DNA from: a virus
Strand: one strand, 5' to 3'
Length of the DNA: 59,006 nt
IMG/VR virus record: IMGVR_UViG_3300032770_001058
Span: 1-59,006 of that record
The first letter of the stretch is position 1. The number at the start of each line of letters is the position of its first letter. Below are positions 52,275-59,006 of this stretch, piece after piece. The position numbers and the translations under genes are program-made. Below the pieces are notes generated by a model. The model made no database searches. It saw only the letters and a program-made list of their open reading frames with translations, and had not been told where the DNA came from.

Positions 52275-54974
52275 ATGCCCCGAGGCAAAGCGAGCGGTCG
52301 GAAACCGTCCAAGCGCCCCATCGAACGATACGAGCACACGGACAAGAAACGGATCAATAACCCGCCGGTAGGTCTGGTGAACCCGGAGACGGAACCGCCT
52401 CTGCCAACGCATAAAACCTACCAGTACCCCCACCCGGTCCCAACAGTAAAGCCCGGCAAGGACCTGGACTACGATCCGCACCTCGATCCGCAGCTCGTGT
52501 GGGCCGGCAAGAAGGAGCATACGTCATTCGAGGTGCCGACCGTCTCCCTGCATGTCCACGAACGAATAGACCCGCGGACAATCATGGAGGCGGTGCGCAA
52601 GCGCAATGGCAACGGAGCCGCTGCACAGCCGTCGTTGTTCGAGCGGCGGGAGGAGAATCCACCGTTCCGCGAAGCGATTGACTTCTACCGCCACGCGCAC
52701 GGCTGGTCAAACCGGTTGATTGCCGGCGACTCGCTGCTGGTCATGAACTCGCTTTTGGAGAAAGAAGGCATGGCCGGGCAGGTGCAGATGGTCTATGTCG
52801 ACCCGCCGTATGGAATCAAGTACGGCTCGAACTTCCAGCCATTCGTTAACAAGAAAACAGTATCTCCCTCCGATAAAGACGAGGATCTGACGCAAGAACC
52901 CGAAATGCTGCATGCGTTTCGCGATACCTGGGAACTCGGTGTCCATTCGTACCTGACGTACTTGAGGGATAGGCTCCTGGTTGCAAGAGACTTGCTTCAC
53001 AGCTCTGGTTCGTGCTTCCTCCAGATAAGCGACCAGAATCTTCATCTCGTCAGAAGTCTGCTGGACGACATTTTTGGCGCCAACAACTTCATCGCACTGC
53101 TTTCGTTTCAGAAGAAGGGCAGCCAGTCGGGGGACTTCGTTCCCTCTATACACGAGTACATCGTGTGGTACGCCAAAGATAAGTCAGTCGCAAAGTTCCG
53201 GCGCCTGTACAGACCGCGCGATTTGGCGGGCATCGGAGGTTCTGGGTTTGAGTACCTGATGTTAGCCGACGCAACGATTCGTAATCTAACTGAGGACGAG
53301 AAGCTCGGTAATAGTCCTCTACCGGACGGTGCGCGAGCCTTTCGGTACAATCCCTTGTTCAGTGCTAAACCTGGGCCGAATGAACCCGTCGAAATTGATG
53401 GAACACCTTACCCATCCGGCGGTAATTCCTGGAAGGTAAATCCCGCAAAAATTCCACTGCTCTACAAAATCGGCAGAATCGTAAAACAGAAAACGCGCCT
53501 AGTGTATCTGCGATATGCCGATGATTTCGACTACGTACCGCTCACGAACATCTGGGGTGGTATCGGTGGATCTCCGGACAAGGTATATGTTGTCCAGACT
53601 AATCCCGTCATACTGAAGAGATGCATCTTGATGACCACTGACCCAGGCGACTTGGTTCTCGATCCGACCTGCGGCTCGGGCACCACGGCCTATGTCGCCG
53701 AGGAGTGGGGGCGGCGCTGGATCACCTGCGACACCTCGCGCGTGGCGGTCACCCTAGCTAAGCAGCGGCTGATGACCGCCGACTTCGATTATTACGAGTT
53801 GCAGCACCCCGATGAGGGGGTAGGCAGTGGATTCCAATACAAAAAGGTGCCTCACATCACTCTCAAGTCCATTGCAAACAATCCTGAGATTCGCGAGGGC
53901 ATGTCTTCTGAGCAAATCGATGCAGCCATTACTAGGTATGCCGACCGAGAAGACCTGTACGATCAACCGTTCATAGACAAGAAGCGTGTTCGAGTGACTG
54001 GTCCATTTACGGTAGAGGCCGTTCCTGCTCCGACGGTGCAATCACTGGAGGATATCCAGGTCGGCGTGGGCGCCGCCGCGACGGCATCAGGCAGCGCGCA
54101 GCAATCCATCGGCGACTTCCGCCATGCGGCCACGCCCCTGCTGGACACCTCAATCGCTCGTTCCGGCCCGACTCTGCGCCACACCGAGTGGCGCGACGAA
54201 TTGCTAAAGACCGGCCTGCGCGGCAAGGGTGGGCACCACATCGACTTCTCGCGGGTCGAGCCTCTGGCCGGCACGCGCTGGCTCCATGCCGATGCGGAGA
54301 CCAAAGGCATAAAGCCAGAGCGCGTCGTCATCTCCTTCGGTCCTGAGCACAGCCTGCTCGACAGCAATCAAGTCGAACTGGCCTGGAAGGAGGCGCGGAT
54401 GCTGGTGCCGCGCCCTGACATCCTCGTTTTTGCGGCTTTCGAGTTCGATCCCGAAGCGGCGAAAGACATCGATGAGCTAACAAAAGACAAGGCCGGCATG
54501 ACACTGCTCAGTGCGCAGATGAACGCCGACCTGCTCACGGAGGATCTGAAAAAGAAGCGGGCCTCGAACCAGAGCTTCTGGCTGGTGGGACGCCCGGACG
54601 TTGAACTGCGCCAGATCGGCAAGGGCGAGCACAAGGGTAAATGGGAAGTGGAAGTGGGCGGCTTCGACTACTACAACACGCGTACAGGCACCATCGAATC
54701 GGGCGACACGTCGCGCATTGCCATATGGCTGTTTGACCCAGACTACGACGGCCGCAGCCTTTATCCGCGCCAGGTATTCTTCCCAATGGCCGACGAGGAC
54801 GAGGGCTGGACTAGGCTGGCGCGCAACCTGAAGGCGGAGATCGATCCAGACCTGATCGAGGCTTATCGCGGAACGACTTCGCTACCGTTTGACCCTGGCC
54901 CGCACAAGCAAGTTGCGGTGAAGGTCATTGACGATCGAGGCATTGAAAGCCTAAAAGTCGTGGATGTGAAGTGA
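52275..54974 (+). CDS. mod: Type III restriction-modification methyltransferase (Mod)
   Basis: 899 residues. Motif IV MVYVDPPYGIKYGSNFQPF (DPPYG at 176-180) comes before motif I VLDPTCGSGTTAYVAEEWGRRWITCD (about 459-485), the beta-class order of type III Mod enzymes that make N6-methyladenine. The target recognition region lies between them. The C-terminal ~300 residues are long for the family and contain a possible Mod/Res docking region. AGAGGTG lies 8 nt before ATG 52275. The next gene, Res, overlaps or abuts its stop. Confidence 0.9.
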   Translation: MPRGKASGRKPSKRPIERYEHTDKKRINNPPVGLVNPETEPPLPTHKTYQYPHPVPTVKPGKDLDYDPHLDPQLVWAGKKEHTSFEVPTVSLHVHERIDPRTIMEAVRKRNGNGAAAQPSLFERREENPPFREAIDFYRHAHGWSNRLIAGDSLLVMNSLLEKEGMAGQVQMVYVDPPYGIKYGSNFQPFVNKKTVSPSDKDEDLTQEPEMLHAFRDTWELGVHSYLTYLRDRLLVARDLLHSSGSCFLQISDQNLHLVRSLLDDIFGANNFIALLSFQKKGSQSGDFVPSIHEYIVWYAKDKSVAKFRRLYRPRDLAGIGGSGFEYLMLADATIRNLTEDEKLGNSPLPDGARAFRYNPLFSAKPGPNEPVEIDGTPYPSGGNSWKVNPAKIPLLYKIGRIVKQKTRLVYLRYADDFDYVPLTNIWGGIGGSPDKVYVVQTNPVILKRCILMTTDPGDLVLDPTCGSGTTAYVAEEWGRRWITCDTSRVAVTLAKQRLMTADFDYYELQHPDEGVGSGFQYKKVPHITLKSIANNPEIREGMSSEQIDAAITRYADREDLYDQPFIDKKRVRVTGPFTVEAVPAPTVQSLEDIQVGVGAAATASGSAQQSIGDFRHAATPLLDTSIARSGPTLRHTEWRDELLKTGLRGKGGHHIDFSRVEPLAGTRWLHADAETKGIKPERVVISFGPEHSLLDSNQVELAWKEARMLVPRPDILVFAAFEFDPEAAKDIDELTKDKAGMTLLSAQMNADLLTEDLKKKRASNQSFWLVGRPDVELRQIGKGEHKGKWEVEVGGFDYYNTRTGTIESGDTSRIAIWLFDPDYDGRSLYPRQVFFPMADEDEGWTRLARNLKAEIDPDLIEAYRGTTSLPFDPGPHKQVAVKVIDDRGIESLKVVDVK

Positions 54975-54976
54975 CC

Positions 54977-57868
54977 ATGAGCACAGCGCCGCAGCAGGGC
55001 AAGACAACAATTGATCAGCTCATCATCAACTCCCCGTACGAGGAGCCACAGGAGCATTGGCGGTATCACCGGGAAACTCGGCTGTTTACGCGCGAGCAGG
55101 AGCGGAGAAAGGCTGGCTATGTGCGCGCTTCGGAATCATCGCGCTCTTTCGATGACCCAGGAATCTTCGTTGAGCTGCCGTTGGTCAACCAGATCAGGCC
55201 GCGAGTAACCGCGTGGCGTGAAGCTGGGTACGCCGGAGCGAGCGGTATCACACGCAGGCTGTTACAACACTGGCACGATACCGAGCAGCGCGACACGAAT
55301 CGCCGATTCTTCTTCTGCCAACTGGAGGCAATCGAAACTCTGATCTGGCTGACGGAGGCTCCGGCTTCAGAGCGCGTCGGCATTGAGCTTCCCGGAGATG
55401 GAGGGCCGTTCAGCCGGCTCTGCTGCAAGATGGCAACGGGCTCCGGCAAGACGATCCTGATGGCGATGTTGATTGCATGGCAGGTGCTCAACAAAGTCAC
55501 CTATCCACAGGACAAGCGCTTCTCCAAGAACGTTCTGCTGATTGCTCCTGGCCTAACGGTAAAGAAACGGTTGGAAGTGCTGATACCCGGCTCGCCGGGC
55601 AACTATTACGTCGAGTTCCAGATTGTCCCGCCCGGTCTCGAAGACAAGATGCGGCAAGGGGCGAGTTGCCATGTACTCATCCGCAACTGGCACATGCTGG
55701 ATTGGGACACGGACGAGCAGATCAGCAAGAGGCGCACCGTCGACAAGCGCGGAGCTAAGAGCGACGAGGCCTATGTACGAGACGTACTGGAAGATATGGC
55801 CTCGGCGCAGAACATCGTGGTGATCAATGACGAGGCGCACCACGCGTGGCGTGTTCCCCCCAAGTCCCGAGTGGCCGGTGTCTCTAAAGATGAGGTAAAC
55901 GAGGCGACAAAGTGGGTTGGCGGCCTCGACCGCATTCATCGCGCGAGAGGGATTCTCTCCTGCTTCGACTTGACTGCCACTCCTTTCGCGCCGACCGGCA
56001 AGAAGAGCGGCGAGGAGACCCTATTCGGCTGGATTGTGAGCGACTTCGGATTGAACGATGCGATTGAGTCCGGGCTCGTGAAAACCCCCAGGGTGGTAGT
56101 ACGCGACGACGGCAAGCTGGACAGCAAGTACCGCTCGCGTTTCTATCACATCTACAGTGACCCTGAAGTCAAAACAGACGTAAACCGCAAAGCTGAGCCG
56201 GAGGCGCCGCTACCCGATCTGGTGCGGACTGGCTACTACTTCCTCGGCAAGGACTGGCTGGAAACGGCGAAGAAGTGGAAGAAAGAGAGTAGGCAGCCTA
56301 CGCCGCCCGTGATGATCACGGTCGCGAATACCACATACACCGCGGCGCGCGTTGAATATGCGTTCACGCGCAAGCGAATCACCATTGATGAGCTATGCAA
56401 GCCGGAGCGCATCCTTCACATCGATTCCAAAGTCCTCGCGCAGGCTGAAGAGGAAGACGAACCACCCGTGCAGCTCGGGTTAGCACAAACAGACAACGAG
56501 GATGAGAACTCGGAGGAGGGCGGCGGGGAACCTGAAAACGGTCAGCATCGAGCCAAGAAGCTGTCCAAGAAAGAACAGGCGGAGCTACTACGGCGGAAGG
56601 TGGACACAGTCGGGCGCAAAGGCGAGCCGGGGGAGCAAGTTCAAAATGTGATCTCCGTCGGTATGCTCTCAGAAGGCTGGGACGCCAAGACAGTCACGCA
56701 TATTATGGGCCTGCGTGCATTCACGTCCCAGCTCCTCTGCGAACAGGTAGTCGGGCGCGGGCTGCGTCGAACATCGTATGAGGTGAACGAGCAAACTGGA
56801 CTGTTCCAACCGGAGTACGTAAACATTTTCGGCGTGCCGTTTACGTTTCTGCCTCACGAAGGCGGCGGAGATGAACCACCGCCTCCTCCGCCCTCACCAA
56901 AAACAAGGATTGAAGCGTTACCAGAACGGAAATCTTACGAGATCGTCTGGCCCAATGTAATGCGGATCGACCATGATTATCGGCCGACGCTGACGCTCGA
57001 TTTACTGAAAGTGAAACGATTGGTCCTGGATGCGTACGAGAGTCCGCTGCTGGCGGAGTTAGCGCCAACAATCGACGGTAAGCCGGATGTCAGACATATC
57101 TCAGAGATCGATCTCCGGAAGAAGCTCGGGGACGAATACCGGATGCAGAAGGTAATTTTCACCGCGGCCGGCGACATTTATGAGCAGATGAAGAAGACTT
57201 GGAAGGGCAGCAAGGAATATTTGCTATCGCAGGTGATTCGAATAGTCGAGCAGTACATCGAGAGCGACAGGGTTCGCATTGACCCACCGCTGTTTAACCA
57301 GGACCCAGTACGCCGAAGAATCATCATCACGCTGCAGATGGGGAAAGTGGCTGAGGAACTAAAGCAGGCCATCCACTTCGATAACACGCTGGCGCTCGTC
57401 CCCGTTTTCGATTCCGAGAGGCCGGTCCGCGCGACTGGCGACATGCTCCCCTGGTACACCGGGAAGCCTTGCGAGCACACGAGACATTCCCACATTAATA
57501 TGAGCGTGTTCGACAGCCGATGGGAGGCAAGCGAAGCGTTTGAGCTCGATCGCAGCGAGCATGTTGCGGCTTGGGTAAAAAACGACCACTTGGGATTCGA
57601 GATCACTTACTCATTTCGCGGTATCATCCGCAAGTTTCGACCCGACTACCTAGTTCGCTTGATCAATGGAAAAATGCTGGTGCTCGAAGTCAAGGGGCAA
57701 GATAATCACGAGCAGCAGACAAAGCGGGAGTTCTTAGCTGAATGGGTTAGAGCCATCAACGGACACGGCGGATTCGGGCTCTGGGCGGCTGATGTGTCGC
57801 GGAATCCGACCGACATTCACGAGATTTTAGCGAAGCAGAACGCGGACGTCTCTGTGCGAAATTCTTAG
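54977..57868 (+). CDS. res: Type III restriction enzyme (Res)
   Basis: 963 residues. Superfamily 2 motor: CCKMATGSGKTILMAMLIAWQ (Walker A, about 151), VVINDEAHHAWR (DEAH, about 283), FDLTATPF (motif III), VISVGMLSEGWDAKTVTHIMG and EQVVGRGLRR (motif VI, about 591). The C-terminal FRPDYLVRLINGKMLVLEVKGQ is a PD-(D/E)xK nuclease (about 888-905). Start ATG 54977; a GTG at 54971 overlapping the mod stop (GTGA) is also possible. Cuts DNA with unmethylated sites in the head-to-head arrangement, as type III enzymes do. Confidence 0.92.
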   Translation: MSTAPQQGKTTIDQLIINSPYEEPQEHWRYHRETRLFTREQERRKAGYVRASESSRSFDDPGIFVELPLVNQIRPRVTAWREAGYAGASGITRRLLQHWHDTEQRDTNRRFFFCQLEAIETLIWLTEAPASERVGIELPGDGGPFSRLCCKMATGSGKTILMAMLIAWQVLNKVTYPQDKRFSKNVLLIAPGLTVKKRLEVLIPGSPGNYYVEFQIVPPGLEDKMRQGASCHVLIRNWHMLDWDTDEQISKRRTVDKRGAKSDEAYVRDVLEDMASAQNIVVINDEAHHAWRVPPKSRVAGVSKDEVNEATKWVGGLDRIHRARGILSCFDLTATPFAPTGKKSGEETLFGWIVSDFGLNDAIESGLVKTPRVVVRDDGKLDSKYRSRFYHIYSDPEVKTDVNRKAEPEAPLPDLVRTGYYFLGKDWLETAKKWKKESRQPTPPVMITVANTTYTAARVEYAFTRKRITIDELCKPERILHIDSKVLAQAEEEDEPPVQLGLAQTDNEDENSEEGGGEPENGQHRAKKLSKKEQAELLRRKVDTVGRKGEPGEQVQNVISVGMLSEGWDAKTVTHIMGLRAFTSQLLCEQVVGRGLRRTSYEVNEQTGLFQPEYVNIFGVPFTFLPHEGGGDEPPPPPPSPKTRIEALPERKSYEIVWPNVMRIDHDYRPTLTLDLLKVKRLVLDAYESPLLAELAPTIDGKPDVRHISEIDLRKKLGDEYRMQKVIFTAAGDIYEQMKKTWKGSKEYLLSQVIRIVEQYIESDRVRIDPPLFNQDPVRRRIIITLQMGKVAEELKQAIHFDNTLALVPVFDSERPVRATGDMLPWYTGKPCEHTRHSHINMSVFDSRWEASEAFELDRSEHVAAWVKNDHLGFEITYSFRGIIRKFRPDYLVRLINGKMLVLEVKGQDNHEQQTKREFLAEWVRAINGHGGFGLWAADVSRNPTDIHEILAKQNADVSVRNS

Positions 57869-57893
57869 CTAGGCGTATCACTTCAGAGGTATG

Positions 57894-59006
57894 TCACCCG
57901 GCAACTGCTCCGTCGGCAGTCTCAGCAATCAGCTCTTCGGTTTCGACGCTGCTTTGTTTCTCGCGTTTTGTCTTCCATCCAGCTCCGATGATCTGCGCGA
58001 GACCGGCTAGCATTTCTGCGCAATTTAAGGGCAGCTTGTGGCCGTCAACCCAGAATTCACCCCATCCGTTCGGTTTGAGCGCAAAGGCTGAGCCCAGCGC
58101 CTTCGTCATCTCCTGCAGCTTCTCTTCCTTCACGATTTCGATAGCGCGCGCCTGTAGAAGGACCTGAATCCTGCCCTTGCGGTTTTCGGGGGCGAACAGT
58201 CCGATATACGCCCGGTTGGTTGGGCTGCCTGTAGTAGTCATCTCGGGCAGCGAGAACGTGTAACCCGTCGTATTTGGCCATTGGTATGCAGATCCACCAA
58301 GGCCGGACTTGATGCTGGTCACAAGGGCGTCATATCCCTGCTTGATCCCAAGGTCGGTCAGGAGTTTATCGAGTTTGACTTGGTTCCCGAGTTTGGTTGA
58401 CCTAACTTGCGAGTCCTCAGACGCTGACGAGACCTCCACCTGGCGAGCAAGAAGAATTTCGTCCCCCTGCTTGAAACCGTGGAAAGTGATTAGGGAGATA
58501 TCGACTTCACTTTGTGCGAGGAACGCCACAATTCGCTTTGCACGGTCATCAACTCCCAAGCCCACAAGCATAATGCGTGGACGTCCGATGTCGACTACAG
58601 GTCGTTGGAATTGACTTTGGTACCAATTGCTGAAGTCCTCGATGTGTTCTGTGCCGCCCCGGCCAGAGTGCTCATTGATGTGGCGGCAGAGTGCGTCGGG
58701 CTCAAGTCCGGCTAGATATGAGCCATAGTCAAGTGCTTGTGCGACGGCATCGCGCGTGAGGTCACCTCGTTTGAGTTCAAAAATCACAAGCCGCCCGTCC
58801 TCGTCGACACCGAGGAGATCAAGGGGACCACCCGGTGTTTCCGTCTGGCGGCCGATGAGGTGCAGATCCGGCATTAAGAGGTCTGGGGATGCTGTCAGAA
58901 CTTCTTCTAGCAGCTGTTCGGTAGTGGTCTCGGAGATTGCTTCAACTGATACCGCGTTTGGTTTCTCGTTGCCACCGACAATCTTCCAAACCTTGATCTC
59001 TTCCAT
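57894..59006 (-). CDS. DUF91/NucS-like nuclease domain protein
   Basis: 370 residues. LMPDLHLIGRQTETPGGPLDLLGVDEDGRLVIFELKRGDLTRDAVAQALDYGSYL (about 43-96) is the DUF91/NucS-like PD-(D/E)xK nuclease: D in GPLDLLG, E-x-K in FELKRG and the Q/Y helix after it. The C-terminal half is a separate alpha-beta domain of unknown type. It converges on the res gene with only 25 nt between. Similar proteins are common beside restriction systems and in defence islands. The gene runs exactly to the window edge, beginning with ATG 59006. Confidence 0.85.
   Translation of the reverse strand: MEEIKVWKIVGGNEKPNAVSVEAISETTTEQLLEEVLTASPDLLMPDLHLIGRQTETPGGPLDLLGVDEDGRLVIFELKRGDLTRDAVAQALDYGSYLAGLEPDALCRHINEHSGRGGTEHIEDFSNWYQSQFQRPVVDIGRPRIMLVGLGVDDRAKRIVAFLAQSEVDISLITFHGFKQGDEILLARQVEVSSASEDSQVRSTKLGNQVKLDKLLTDLGIKQGYDALVTSIKSGLGGSAYQWPNTTGYTFSLPEMTTTGSPTNRAYIGLFAPENRKGRIQVLLQARAIEIVKEEKLQEMTKALGSAFALKPNGWGEFWVDGHKLPLNCAEMLAGLAQIIGAGWKTKREKQSSVETEELIAETADGAVAG

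Overview
The window is most likely an integrated tailed phage (siphovirus-type, HK97-fold capsid) in a GC-rich Gram-negative host. I favour Acidobacteriota (Terriglobia), because a very large fibre protein carries ASPM/HYDIN-type (choice-of-anchor D) domains, and because of the overall codon and GC character. That placement is an inference I could not test.

Layout. Positions 1-1706 (minus) hold a DarTG DNA ADP-ribosylation toxin-antitoxin pair, separated from the phage by a strong terminator at 1858-1894. Positions 1948-35537 (minus) are the late operon in reverse order: small and large terminase, portal, S49 protease, capsid, connectors, tail tube, tail chaperones, tape measure, a very large fibre, tail-tip proteins, endolysin, holin- and spanin-like proteins. 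This operon is interrupted by four opposite-strand cargo cassettes: an unknown gene (6678-7553), a NO VEIN/sacsin-like ATPase with DUF3883 (9042-11525), a Hachiman pair (21445-25562) and a secreted protein (32395-33063). A HEPN-type gene (35565-36440, same strand as the late genes) sits at its upstream end. The late operon also encodes a FliA/WhiG-like sigma factor and a LuxR-type HTH protein. Positions 36441-37334 are a non-coding, hairpin-rich region with two SOS-box-like palindromes. Positions 37335-46330 (plus) are the early operon: DUF932, a WGR-DNA ligase fusion, a ParB-like protein, an AAA ATPase, a DUF523 protein and several small genes. Positions 46233-50831 (minus) hold a ParB/PP-loop fusion, an HNH nuclease, small proteins and a tyrosine integrase. 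Positions 51273-59006 hold a ParA plus small partner, a type III restriction-modification system and a DUF91/NucS-like nuclease. These may be flanking or phage-plasmid genes.

The most striking feature is in the early operon. Five intergenic copies (A-E) of a roughly 60-nt element carry the full hammerhead ribozyme core (four intact, the fifth lacking one core base). They have CUGAUGA, GAAA, a perfectly paired stem III, a stem I that covaries between copies, and a UC cleavage site. Helix II appears to be completed not by a local hairpin but by five bases lying just 5' of stem I, which also covary. In the copies that follow a gene without a gap, the stop codon of that gene is part of the catalytic core. 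Downstream of each ribozyme, and before several other early genes, sits a second conserved hairpin (loop AACCA or a variant) abutting an AGGAG ribosome-binding site. The predicted result is that the polycistronic early transcript cuts itself into separate mRNAs, each starting with 5'-OH, a small hairpin and a strong Shine-Dalgarno sequence.

All assignments rest on reading motifs and gene order by eye. No database search or folding program was run.
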